NCBI GenBank assembly: GCA_947000775.1
Contig: CAMQGK010000341.1
Location: forward strand, 8,644,501-8,708,500
Source of the DNA: Pterois miles
Lineage: Eukaryota; Chordata; Actinopteri; Perciformes; Scorpaenidae
Reading direction: 5' to 3'
Length of the DNA stretch: 64,000 nt
The notes under the pieces were generated by a model. It worked only from the letters and a program-made list of their open reading frames with translations, did no database searches and was not told the DNA's origin. Positions 53,113 to 63,182 of this stretch are shown in pieces. The position numbers and the translations under genes are program-made. Within the stretch, counting starts at the first letter, position 1, and each line of letters starts with the position of its first letter.

Positions 53113-56100
53113 GTGAGTCTAAGAGTGAGGACATCTCCTGTGCTGTTTCATTGACATACAAAAATAAAGCAAACCCTGTTTCCTTTCTTACTAGGAGATG
53201 GATGAGATGATTAATGTCATTAGCTGTGTGTTCAATAGTGAGGATAGCCTAGCTAAGCAGAAACACTGGAAGCAATTAGCTTAACTTTGTCGTATGTGCT
53301 GTACCTCCCAATTACTCCAAAGTCGGCCTATTTACTACTTGTGTGTTTAACGCGTGTAGAAACAGAAAATGAGACATTGTGGTTTAACAAGCAATTAGCA
53401 GCAGCTGTGCTCAGTGACTGCATACAGCAGCCCAAAAGCCTCACCCGAACCATTTAAAAGTATACATTTAAACTATAAACCATTTCACAGTTGTAGACAT
53501 TAACATTACACAAAATGGGTCCCAGTTCATTTCCTTTTGCAGTGTATGTAAATGACATCAGCTGACAGGAAGTAAACATGGACCCAAGTTGTTGCCTAGC
53601 AATGTAATTCCGTTGAAAAGGTCGGAACGAAACCCAGGACTTCGTCACACTCTGCACTGCATACCCAATATGTGTACTGTCATTCAACACACAACACACT
53701 TCTGTGTAAACAAACACTCTTTTCAGACGCACTGAACAGTAATTTATGTCGTCACTTCCTGAGGGCGTCCTTTCTGGTTGGAGACGTGTAACCATGGTAA
53801 CCCGTGCCAGCTTCACGTGACATAAAACTGAAGTAATTTTAAATATATATTACACCTAGCAAAGTGAAATATTTTAGGCACAGTTAAATTGAAGCATCGT
53901 TAAGGTTACAGAGCTTTCCATCAAATGTGAACGTTGTCGTCACCACTGCATTGCATTGTGGGATATTTATGCCGCCATTGTATCCAGCATTGTGCACTGT
54001 AATATTTCACCAGAAACAGCATGCATTTCTCATACTACTGGTTTGATACTAAGGTTTTTGGACATGCTAAAATATCTCACATACTGTTTTAGTGTAGATA
54101 GCATGTTAGTACGGAGTTTCAGACGAAACCTTCACAGTATGTGAATGATTATAGTGATTATAATTAGCCTACAAAACATATTAAGCTGACACATTTTGAG
54201 GCTAACTGTTAAACACCCCTTAGAGCAATAGGGCTTTTTCATAGACGGCATTCTCGCCCTCGTATCGTACATACTGTCTCCCTGCGCTTTTCCAATTATG
54301 ATAAGTTAAAAATATCTCCTGTATAAAGGCCTATCTCTTGACAGAACATATACACATAAATTTGACACTGTTTTCATCTAATTTGGGGTAAAATAAAGAG
54401 AGAAAACAAGCAAACCACCCAGCCAAACTCTTTGTTTAACATCATATTTTATTCAAAGAGAACTTTTGTCACAAAGGTTGTCTTGGTTTCTTTCTCTGTC
54501 ATAGGGAGTTTCAACACTGGGATAAACCTTTTGTCATTTACTGAGCACAACTTGGGTAAGTTTTCTTGAAGTTAACTTGCACGTATTTGTGTGTAAACCT
54601 TTCTGTTTGCATTTAGGTAAACTCTAGGTGAGAGGTACATGGCACCAGATGATGGTTCGCTCCATCCAGCTGTTGAGCTCATGTGTTGCCTCTTGGTTTT
54701 GATCTCAGTTCCCCATTCAGATGAAATGGCAGTCATTATGTGACATGGCTACAGTACCTCGAACGCCTCCTTTGGGAGTCGCAGAAGTTCCCCTTTGTTG
54801 GAATCTCTTTTTAGCCATTGTGTGTGTATTCCCAGTGCGTGGCTGGGCAGGCGGTTCCCAGGTTTTGGGTTCCTGTGACTCAGCATGCTCTCCTCCCTCA
54901 GTCGTCTCTCAAAGAGCTTAATTTCTTTTCAAACCAGAGGAGGACAATAATACTGGAAACGATAAGCATCGCATTTGCCTATCCATTACATAAACGCGCT
55001 GAAAAGTTTGGACTCTAAAGCTTTGCTTTGTCATTAACCCTGTGTGCCTGTTTGGCTACCTGTCAAACTTTATCCTGCACCAAACCTAGATGACTCAGTG
55101 TGTTTGTATGTGAGTGTGCAAGGATGCAATGAGTTTGTCTGTGCTAATCAGTCAAGGGTGAGAGAACTCAGTCATGCTTTGACTTGTCCTGACTGAGCCA
55201 ACTCAGACTGGGAGTGATGTCCATCTCTCCGTTACTGATTTCACCCTTTAAGGCAACATCAGGCTGTGTCCCTAAGCCTGCCCAAAATTTCCTGTCCTTC
55301 TTTGTTTTGACTGTGCTTTTCCTGGACGACGTGGACTGTGTGGAGTCTGAACACGGCTGTGGTAGGTTGGATGTACTGCTACCCTCCATTAGCATTCTCA
55401 CACAGCTCTCCGTCTTGTGTGTCTTCTCACCACGCACGGCAAAAAGACGTCACAGAGCGAGACTGGAAATGATTTTCTCAGGATGTCATAGACAGACTGT
55501 TGTGTCTGAGGTCAGCTAGAGGAGGGTGCTCCGACATGTCATCACGCTGAGCTTTTCTACTCAAATGGTTGTGTTTTGCATGGAGAGAGGTCTGAATTTG
55601 CTTAGCTGTAGGCCAGACCTTATGATCCTCTACAGAGTGACTCACAGGCCAGCCAGGTGATGAAGAGAGTGCCAGCTCGCTGGCCCCCCTCCATGTACTC
55701 CTCTGTCTCTCCAGGACCCAGACAAGATTCCACTGCTGACACACATAAACCAATTACACCGTCTTATCTGATTCTGACTCCATCTAAACTCTCATCCATG
55801 TCAAACCGGCCTTTCAGAAACAGTCCTCTGAAATGAAAAACATGTGTTTAAGAAATTAGGCTGAATTTTTTTGTTGGGCAAACTATTTGAAAAGACTACT
55901 GTTTTAAACCGTTGGGGGGCTTGTTACGCTTCAATCTGTGAAGATATACAACTTAAAGTAGTTACAACACTGAACACCAAACATTCCAACATCTATCACA
56001 TCACATCGCTGCGTTGCCTGAGAAAGCCGGAGCCTAGCTCAGATGCCATATTCTCAGCCTCATATCTGCTCGCTGACCAAGTGACATTTGGAAAATGTAA

Positions 56101-59100
56101 GAATATGAGCTTTCTGTGGGAAAGAACTTGGGTTGTCGGAGAAGTATGTCATCAACCAGACGGACATTAGCGTGCATGACAGGTTGCCAAGCAACCTCAT
56201 CTAGCTGTGTCCAGTATCAGCACCAGTTAATGCACTGTAAATAGACCTTGTGACCTGCACGCCATGAAGCCTGAGAGGCCTAAACCATAAGAATAGAGTG
56301 GCTTTAAAAGGCTGAAAACAAGTTCTTCATTCAGGAGTTTGTTTCCCACAGAGTGACTAACAAAGATAGGACTAGCTTGGATCAGTTTTTATTGAGTTAT
56401 TGATTTACTGTTTCTGTTACTATGCAGATGAACTCAGCAACAGAGATGTGAGCTGCTCCGACATGCTGAAAGCTGAACTCTGCCGACTTCCTCACGCTGC
56501 AAACATGGACACATTTACACACCAAAGGGTATGAAGGCCATACAGTGAACATTATTTCCCCAAAAGCTTTTCTCATGATCTCCTCATACTGTATACTACA
56601 TGGTTCACCTTTAATGTATTTAAAGTAGGGCTGTCAAAGTTACCACCATAACAACATGTTAACACAAATTTGTTTTAACCGCCACTAATTTCTTTAATGC
56701 ATTGCGAATTTTAGGTCGTAGCGGGCTAAGGTTTAAAGTTGGAGTGAAGATACTGGTGTCATATTAGACTAGAAAACATAAGGAGTCCATTGGTACCAAT
56801 CATGTTATACTAGCTTGTCGCAAAGGAGGTTAAATAACGCTCCAAACTTGCACAAAATTTTGGAAAAGATAAACTGTCATGGCCATTTGCAAAGGGGTCC
56901 CTTGACCTCTGACCTCAAGATATGTGAATGTAAATGGGGTCTGTGGGTACCCACGAGTCTCCCCTTTACAGACATGTCCACTTTATGATAATCACATGCA
57001 ACTTGGGGCAAGTCATAGTCAAGTCAGCTCACTGACACACTGACAGCTGTTTTTGGCTGTTGGGCTGCAGTTTAATATGTTTTGATTTGAGCATATTTTT
57101 TATGCTAAATGCAGTACCTGTGAGGGTTTCTGGATGATATTTGTTATTGTTTTGTGTTGTTAATTGATTTCCAACAATAATAAAATAAAATTTGCATAAA
57201 GCAGCATATTTGCCACCTCCCTTGTTGATACAAGTATAAAATACTTAATAAATCTCCCTTTAAGGTACATTTGAACAGATAAAAAAATGTGATTCATTTG
57301 CGATTCATCACGATTAACTATGGATAATCATGTGATTTAATATTTTAAACGCGTCTACAGAGTCACTACACATACCTGTAGGAAATGTGCTTTATCTGAT
57401 TTAGACTATGAGTGTGTATTATGACTTCAAAATACATACATACTGACTAGACTGGGCTGGGCCGGATTACCAGTCTAATGTTAACTAAAACCTGTAATAC
57501 GTGACAGAGGTTGATAACACGCTCCTGCAGTCTTGGGGACACACTGACCAGGAGCGCCACTTTCCACGCTTTAACCCAGACCACAGACCAGCAGGAAGAG
57601 GAGGGGCCGCTACAACGACGCAAAACCATAGGTGAGTCTGGTAATCTTATATTATGAACAAACAAATTTGCTTTGCATAATACTACTGTTCCGACTAATA
57701 CATCATTCAAAAATAACATGAGTCTGTTTTTTTATGCCTTTCATGCAGCATCGTACATGTCTCAGTCTAAGGATCAGAATGGAAACTTCCCTGAGACGGT
57801 ACTGTAAACCATCAAAGCAGGGCCTTCAGGGTGGCATCAGCACACAGCCCAGGGCTGCCGCAATTACAGAATACCCTCTGTTTATATTTCCCTGCTCCCT
57901 TGATCTGTCAAAGCAATGACTCTGCAAATAGTCTCAGGATTTTCATCTTTGTGTCCAGGATTTGCCAAGCAAGATTGCTTGTATCCTTAGCGATCTATGT
58001 GTGTTAGCTGAAACACAGAACGAAGAGAAACATTTTCTTATTTTAAAGGCAGATTGCTCATATTATTACCTCCATGCATTATCAAATGTTTTATTTTCCT
58101 CATACACTCACTCACTCAGTCAACTGCTTATCCGGGGTCGGGTCGCAGGGGAAACAGCTCCAGCAGGGGACACAAAACTTCCCTTTCCTGGGCCACATTA
58201 ACCAGCTCTGACTGGGGGATCCAGAGGTGTTCCTATGTGGAGATATAATCTCTGCACCTAGTCCTGGGGCCTCCTCCCAGCTGGTTGTGCCTGGAACACC
58301 TCCCTAGGGAGGCACCCAAGGGGCATCTTTACCAGATGCCCGAACCACCTCAACTGGCTCCTTTCAACGCAAAGAAGCAGCGGCTCTACTCCGAGTCCCT
58401 CATGGATGGCTGAGCTTCTCACCTTATCCCTCAGGGAGACGCCAGCCACCCTCCTGAGAAAATCCAATTCGGCCGCTTGCACCCGCGATCTAGTCTTTCG
58501 GACATGACCCAGCCCTCATGACCATAGCTGAGAGTAGGAACGAAGACTGACCGGTAGATCGAGAGGTTTACCTTCCGGCTCAGCTCTCTTTTCGTCACAA
58601 CGGTGCGGTAAAGCGAAAGCAATACAGCCCCCACTGCTCCAATCTCACCTTCCATTGTCCCTTCAATCGCGAACAAGACCCCGAGGTACTTGAACTCCTT
58701 CACTTGGGGTACAAATATGAGTAATTACGCAACATGTATCTTAAAGCAGCCACGCCTCAAGCTAGAGCACCACACTGGGAACCCAAATTACACAAAATGG
58801 CTGAAACTATGGATTATTTATGAGTTTTTTGGAAATTATGACCTAAACTTTTTTTTGTCAAAAAGTCTCTGTGTTGTAACATAATAGTGAAATCACTAAG
58901 ACAGGTCAAACCCCTCACCTCAGTTCATCTAATCACCCCACAGTCTGCTTGTAAAGCCTCTACTGGCAGCAGGCAACACGGTAGTTTTCTTCCCAGGACC
59001 AACGTAAACAGAAAATCTGTGACTAAGGCAGCAATTACATAGAAACCTGTGTTTCGGTAAACACGTCTTTGTCCTTTTTAAACATTTGTTTAAAGTCAAA

Positions 59101-62100
59101 CACACAAATGTGTTTATTTGCTGTGATATGTCGAAACGCAGATATCCATCACAGTCATACTTGCTTTGAATGGATCAGTAACACAGACAGTGATGATGTA
59201 CTTTGGAGTTTAACTGTGTTTTGTCTTGATGTCTCACGTCCTACTGAATAGGTTTTCACATGCAGCAGTTTGAATCATCTCTGTGCGTCATGGTTCGCCC
59301 TCTTTGCAATTCCCAGAAATTGCTGACTGATAGGGAACATTTTAAAAAATACATACGGTATACTGTTGTGTTTGACATCTCAAATACAAGGGTTTATGTT
59401 GCTTGAGTGTAGAGTACTGTGACATTACACACAGGGTTTTTTGCAGTGTGCAGTTGCCCATGCAGAATGTGGCATAAGCAGCAGGTATGTAACCTCTCCT
59501 TCTCCCCAGGACATGGACAGGCAAGTGGCCAAATGTCTTGGGGAGCTGAACACAGAGGAAGTCTGCCAGTGGTTTACCAGTATTGGACTGCAGAAATGTC
59601 TTCCTTTCATCAGAGGTAAAACACATTTTCCTGACAGTCTCCTCTCCCAGCCCTGTGGTGGCATAACAGAGGCAGACATTGCCAATTTGGTTCATCTTAA
59701 CTGCAGATGAAATCACAACACATTTTATCTGAATGTCAATAACTTGAAAGAAAAAGGAGGTGAGAGGTGAGGTAATGTACGATTAAATCTGACACCATTA
59801 CTGCATAAATCATATTATACAATAATAAACTGGTCTGACTGTCCTTCATAGTGCTTGTAGACTATGCTTTGGGTTAATATTAGGTATATGTGCCACTAGA
59901 ATTTCCCTTAATAAAAACATTTTGGCTTTTCTCAATTGTCTAGCTCCAGCATGATGAATTTCTTATATTTATTGTCTTACATTCCCTTAGTAATGTGGTA
60001 AAGTGGTTAATAGCTGAAAGCTATATTTATATTAACGCCAAATTCGGAGAGCTGCCATGCAGTGTCTATGAAAAGCTGCTGCGGCCGTTCCTGAGCTCAA
60101 CGAGCTTAAGTCATTTGATTCTTCGGCCAAAAAAAAGTTGGGAAAAGTTAAACTTTTTGCGATGAAGTGCGGCCAGAGAGGACCCACAGCCAATCAGTAA
60201 AGAAATCCTGTGACATGTTGACTCATGTTACAAAGAATTTCTTCACGTCTGAAACATACGACTACACCTGCGGCCGTGCAAGCTGCACTTCGCCTCCGAC
60301 TGGTCTGAGTTTGGCATAAAAAATGCTAACACTTACATATTAATTTTCAGATTTGTTCTACTTTCATTTTCCCTCATAAAGATGTCACTTACTTGCTTGA
60401 AATGCCCAATTTCCACATTTTTCTTTTTAAAAATGACTGAAAAAGACTTGACAGCTTTTTGGCGGCCATACATCTCAGATTTCTTGAAGTACAGTATGTA
60501 GGTGTGTGACTGAATGTTTCTCTGTTAGAGGTAAAAATGTGTGGAGCAGATGTAGCTTCGGTGGATGTGAACACTCTGGACATCCTCCATATCGCCACAT
60601 CAGAAGATAGGGAGCAGCTACTGTCGGCCATTTATAATGAGCTACACCCTCCCAGCACCAGCACCCAGAGACTTGACTCTCTGCTCGGTACACTTTAATC
60701 ACTACAACATGAAAATAAGCTTTAACCTCGCAAATGAAGTAAGCTTACTGACGTTTCTCTTTCTCCTTCTACAGAATCCCTTGGCCCCAACAATGTTGAG
60801 ACATTCACTGCAACATTAGCGTCAATGAGCAAATCAAAGTCCTCTCCTCATGTGAGCTGCCTGAGCATGAATCGGCGTTCGCTCAAGCTCAGGTATACAG
60901 CCTTTCATACTTAAAACGACAACAAACAGACAAGCTTTATTTTAATCTCTTGGCCTTTTTTTTCCACTAAAGAAGCAACAGTCCAAACTACATGGCACAA
61001 AGGAATTCTCAACTCATAGAGATTACTATTAATGGTGAGTAAAAGGTTAAATATATGCAGTATATTATAAGTAAGACACCATAAATAAACTATATAAATC
61101 TACAGCATACATGAGGATGTAAATATTAAATTTGTGTATCCTGTGGGTTGGTTGTTGCTTGATATTCATAAAGGACACTCGTGTGAGAATAAATTAAGCC
61201 TCTGTAATACTTCCCATGTCATGTTTTCTTGCAGCATCAGAGCGGATAGTTCATCTCAGAACCCCAAAGGAAACAACAGTGGGAAAAATCATGGATTCAT
61301 GCATCAAAATGTTGGGAATGACAGAAGATAAGAGCCTCTTCATACTGAAAGAAAAGCAAGGTGCATCATGTAGTGCGTTATCTTCATCTTTAAAAAAAAA
61401 AAACCCACACAAACGCATGTATTCATATACTGTATGTGTGCTTTAAAATTCCTCAGAGCAGCTCGCACAAGATCAGCAGATTGGGAGTCTGCTGACATCA
61501 GAGAACAGACAACTGGAGCTGCACTTGTGTAAAATGGTAACGCTGATCATTTATATGCAAGATAACAGGCTTTACCGGATGTAGAACAATCAACAAGATA
61601 TCTTTCTGTATGCTTTTGCATCAAAGGAGAAGTCATCAGGTACTGCTTCACAAAATAATCCAGAAGTCTCTAATGAGAACGGCAACATCAACAAAAATGT
61701 CCAGGTGAACCAGCCAACTAAGGAAGAGAGGATCAGGGAGCTGAACCAACAGGTGGACTCGCTACAGAATGTAATCCTTCAGGTCGGTATCTCTCTTTAA
61801 CTACATCTATGACAATACGAAGCAGAAACTTCGTAGTGAATATAATCGCAGCTGATGTTTTGAACCCAAAGGTCCAGGAGCTCCACCACGGACTGGTAGC
61901 GTTTTGCTCAGAGATAAAGAGCATGGATGGAGATGTGGATGTAGACGGACTCGGCTCTGCTGAGCTGAAGCAGAGGTTGGAGTTGGTTCAAAGCCGACTG
62001 GACGACAAGAGGCAGAGCCTGCAGGCCCTCAGAGACAACATTAACAACTCCACTGCTCACAGAAAGAAGTAGGGCGACTGCCTCTGTTAATTAGTAGCTT

Positions 62101-62991
62101 GTTCAACAATGCATACAACTTTTCTTCCACCTTCCAAAGACATAAAAAGCAGTCAGATGAGAGTACAAAATGCCCACTGATCTGGATGTAGTGTAGATTT
62201 GAGCAAATGTGTAACATTTATTCTTTGTGTTTGCCTGCCATCCACCCGAATATACCGCGTGATGGTACTGTAAACCAAAAAGCAATCAGGAGATAGGAAC
62301 AGTTAATGAACAAGTGCATGCATAGCTAATAATCTTTTGAGACTTTTCGGGGACGTGGTTATTGCTTCACCAAATCAAATGACAGAAAAAATGTAGTCCT
62401 ACCTGCACGTCTCCAAGTTAGCATCGCACTGGTTTCCTCGACAAAAAGGGATTCAATGGGATTTTTCCTTTGGATTATGGATTATTGCAGAAAATAAGCT
62501 CTGTGGCAAACAAACATTTATGTACTTACACATTTTGTTCAGCGATATAAGATCTTCGCAATTAAACACCACTTTTATGATTTCTGAAGTGTGAATGCAA
62601 TCGCTGAAGTAAAAAGCTAACATTGGGTTATAAATGAACTGCCTGCAGCACTGTGTTAAACTGCAGAGATATGGCTACTCCACTCTTAGACATAAAAGTG
62701 CCAAAGCATTGCCACAACAAGGGAACTAAAACTTAAAAAAAAACTAAAACATATAAAACCTTAACTGCGTTTGAAACTGCATCCTGTATTTAATAAACCA
62801 TGTATTGTACTGCATATGTATATATGTGACCTTTTCTGAAATGTGGTTTCTTGCTATTCAGACAGCTGGATGTTCGTCTCTTGGAAAAGATGAAGCTGAA
62901 CTGCCAAGTGTTCAAGGAGGAAATTTCCATGGTGCATCTCAACCGGCAGGTGGCTCACCTCCAAAACGCTTTGCAAGAACGCTATGTTAAG
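52239..62991 (+). CDS. Multi-exon gene: SAM + Ras-association + coiled-coil protein (at least 14 exons)
   Basis: Joining 14 GT-AG exons (52239-53112, 54505-54555, 56428-56528, 57508-57631, 57749-57798, 59510-59615, 60529-60687, 60775-60892, 60973-61034, 61235-61360, 61457-61536, 61627-61782, 61872-62068, 62862-62991) gives one open frame of 778 codons. Predicted order: basic/Cys N-terminus (residues 10-34), acidic run (135-149), Ser/Glu-rich disorder to about 400, SAM domain (about 406-475, Trp421), Ser-rich linker, RA/ubiquitin-fold domain (about 541-605), coiled coils (about 648-775). SAM domains mediate protein-protein oligomerisation and RA domains bind Ras/Rap-type GTPases, so I infer a membrane-recruited cytoplasmic scaffold. 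SAM-then-RA resembles yeast Ste50; vertebrate ARAPs have both domains, but with PH, ArfGAP and RhoGAP domains between them that are absent here. I do not recognise the orthologue. The 3' end is uncertain and the gene may extend beyond the window. Confidence 0.85.
54505..54555 (+). CDS. Exon 2: 51-nt microexon-like cassette
   Basis: Acceptor after a pyrimidine-rich tract (TTTCTTTCTCTGTCATAG) and a near-consensus donor TTGG|GTAAGT. It enters and leaves in phase 1, so inclusion or skipping both keep the frame between exon 1 and exon 3. With exon 1 the first codon becomes AGG, and the exon encodes a short stretch containing SFNTGINLLSFTEHN. It is the best candidate for a regulated cassette. It was not flagged by length-based ORF calling because it is only 17 codons. 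Confidence 0.7.
55168..55830 (-). pseudogene. Possible decayed or unrecognised minus-strand coding sequence in intron 1
   Basis: Two overlapping minus-strand open frames (55478-55753 and 55168-55437) have protein-like composition, including RKAQRDDMSEHPPLADL in one and KTKKDRKFWAGLG in the other. They are in different frames, so they would have to be separate exons or a frameshifted pseudogene. On the minus strand an acceptor-like tract (TTTTTCATTTCAG) precedes about 55830. I recognise no family, and chance open frames of 80-90 codons do occur. Confidence 0.2.
56428..56528 (+). CDS. Exon 3: linker region
   Basis: Acceptor TTTCTGTTACTATGCAG, phase 1 in; donor AAAGG|GTATGA, phase 0 out (101 nt). 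The encoded stretch includes ELSNRDVSCSDMLKAELC and is open only in the phase that fits exons 1 and 2. No domain recognised. Confidence 0.75.
56627..57352 (+). mobile_element. Teleost non-autonomous DNA-transposon-like repeat (in intron 3)
   Basis: Starts AGGGCTGTCAAAGTTA and ends near CGATTAACTATGGATAATC, the mutated ends of a repeat I recognise from teleost genomes, whose ends read GGGCTGTCAA and TTGACAGCCC. The body shares long stretches with 1395-1850 (for example CAAAGGGGTCCCTTGACCTC and TATTTTTTATGCTAAAT). No coding capacity. Contains a DR1-type motif at 56903-56915. Confidence 0.75.
57508..57631 (+). CDS. Exon 4: basic/Ser-rich linker
   Basis: 124 nt, phase 0 in, phase 1 out (donor ATAG|GTGAGT). 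The encoded segment includes RLITRSCSLGDTLTRSATF and ends LQRRKTI, typical of a Ser/Thr-rich regulatory linker with basic-directed phosphorylation-like sites (RSxS, RSAT). The acceptor at 57506-57507 has a poor pyrimidine tract. A second AG at 57529-57530 looks equally usable but puts the transcript out of frame. Confidence 0.7.
57749..57798 (+). CDS. Exon 5: short linker
   Basis: 50 nt. Strong acceptor (pyrimidine-rich, TTTTTATGCCTTTCATGCAG), phase 1 in, phase 0 out at ACG|GTACTG. Encodes a short hydrophilic stretch, SYMSQSKDQNGNFPET. The following 1.7-kb intron holds a decayed LINE. Confidence 0.7.
58110..58712 (-). mobile_element. Decayed non-LTR retrotransposon 3' end (RTE/Rex-like), in intron 5
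   Basis: Minus strand 58431-58703 encodes EFKYLGVLF, VVTKRELSRKVNLSIYRS and LSYGHEGWVM; 58258-58482 encodes LDFLRRVAGVSLRDKVRSS and RSQLRWFGHLVKMP. These are the C-terminal RT-associated motifs of an abundant teleost LINE I associate with the RTE/Rex3 group (assignment from memory). The 3' tail is a GAGT-rich run at 58102-58130. 5'-truncated and frameshifted. Confidence 0.75.
59510..59615 (+). CDS. Exon 6: first half of SAM domain
   Basis: Acceptor CCTTCTCCCCAG, phase 0 in; donor AGAG|GTAAAA, phase 1 out. Encodes residues 401-436 including LNTEEVCQWFTSIGLQKCL. This is the SAM signature: acidic residues before a Trp in helix 1, then a hydrophobic IGL turn and helix 2. It continues directly in exon 7. 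Confidence 0.85.
60529..60687 (+). CDS. Exon 7: second half of SAM domain
   Basis: Acceptor TTTCTCTGTTAG, phase 1 in and out (159 nt), donor CTCG|GTACAC. Carries SAM helices 3-5: NTLDILHIATSEDREQLLSA, with the DREQLLSAI helix corresponding to the usual G-x-R-x-x-[IL]-x-x-[AI] end of the domain. A Pro/Ser/Thr linker follows. Confidence 0.85.
60775..60892 (+). CDS. Exon 8: Ser-rich linker between SAM and RA domains
   Basis: Acceptor TTTCTCCTTCTACAG only 87 nt after the exon 7 donor. Phase 1 in, phase 2 out at CTCAG|GTATAC. Encodes a Ser/Lys-rich stretch including MSKSKSSPHVSCLSM and NRRSLKLR, likely flexible and phosphorylatable. Confidence 0.8.
60973..61034 (+). CDS. Exon 9: start of Ras-association domain
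   Basis: 62 nt, acceptor TTTTCCACTAAAG (80-nt intron), phase 2 in, phase 1 out at AATG|GTGAGT. Ends with QLIEITIN, the first beta strand of a ubiquitin-fold RA domain, which continues in exon 10. Confidence 0.8.
61235..61360 (+). CDS. Exon 10: core of Ras-association domain
   Basis: 126 nt, phase 1 in and out, acceptor TGTTTTCTTGCAG, donor CAAG|GTGCAT. Carries ERIVHLRTPKETTVGKIMD followed by helix IKMLGMTEDKSLFIL. The strand, 'TPKETTVGKI' turn, helix, then 'SLFIL' strand pattern is the RA/RBD ubiquitin-like fold. Family membership comes from pattern recognition, not a profile search. Confidence 0.8.
61457..61536 (+). CDS. Exon 11: end of RA domain
   Basis: 80 nt, phase 1 in, phase 0 out (ATG|GTAACG). 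Encodes EQLAQDQQIGSLLTSENR and then a helix-like LELHLCKM. This is probably the final RA strand ('IGSLL') leading into the coiled-coil half. Confidence 0.75.
61627..61782 (+). CDS. Exon 12: Asn-rich linker and first coiled-coil segment
   Basis: 156 nt, phase 0 in and out, donor CAG|GTCGGT. A hydrophilic Asn/Gly stretch is followed by ERIRELNQQVDSLQNVIL, a heptad pattern with I/L/V at a and d positions. Confidence 0.75.
61872..62068 (+). CDS. Exon 13: coiled-coil segment; donor overlaps a stop codon
   Basis: 197 nt, phase 0 in, phase 2 out. Encodes VQELHHGLVAFCSEIK and later ELKQRLELVQSRLDDKRQ, both heptad-like. The donor is AAGAA|GTAGGG: if it is not spliced, the same bases read AAG TAG and end the protein at 62072. 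The spliced phase fits exon 14 exactly, which supports real splicing. An AATAAA lies in the following intron at 62792-62797. Confidence 0.7.
62862..62991 (+). CDS. Exon 14: last clear coiled-coil exon
   Basis: Acceptor GGTTTCTTGCTATTCAG, phase 2 in, phase 0 out at AAG|GTACTA. Encodes LDVRLLEKMKLNCQVFKEE and VAHLQNALQERYVK, a continuing heptad pattern. If the weak donor is ignored the frame stays open to TAA at 63094-63096, with AATAAA at 63177-63182. The gene could therefore end here or continue outside the window. Confidence 0.7.
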
Positions 62992-63176
62992 GTACTACTG
63001 ATCAAAGATGACCAATACTTTTCACCGTGGATCGTTTGCACTGCTGCAGAATTTCCCCCCAAGCTGCAGGTCTGGAGCTCAGTCAGCAGAGTTTAATCGA
63101 TAGCATGTGAAACACAGTCACACCAATATGTGGGAAAACTGTACGGTCTGAGTCACAGAATGTTTTGACTGCTAAA

Positions 63177-63182
63177 AATAAA
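63177..63182 (+). terminator. Candidate polyadenylation signal AATAAA
   Basis: Canonical AATAAA 81 nt after the TAA (63094-63096) reached when exon 14 is read through its donor. It would give the gene a compact 3' end inside the window. AATAAA occurs often by chance in AT-rich DNA. Confidence 0.35.

Larger units (their letters stand above)
53113..56427 (+). other. Introns 1 and 2 of the SAM/RA gene: content
   Basis: Apart from exon 2, about 53450-54150 resembles teleost interspersed repeat sequence (motifs such as CATTGCATTGTGGGATA and AACCATGGTAACC), although I could not find clean ends. 55168-55830 carries an opposite-strand protein-like signal listed separately. Nothing else is recognised. 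Confidence 0.3.

Noticed and set aside
57959..58000. Possible 42-nt phase-0 exon after GTGTCCAG, between exons 5 and 6
   Set aside because: Phase fits, but the only suitable donor (TGT|GTGTTA) is poor and exon 5 joins exon 6 well without it.
60040..60300. Possible repeat in intron 6 (GCTGCGGCCG and CCTGCGGCCG words)
   Set aside because: Looks like a MITE but I could not define ends or a family, so it is not called as a feature.
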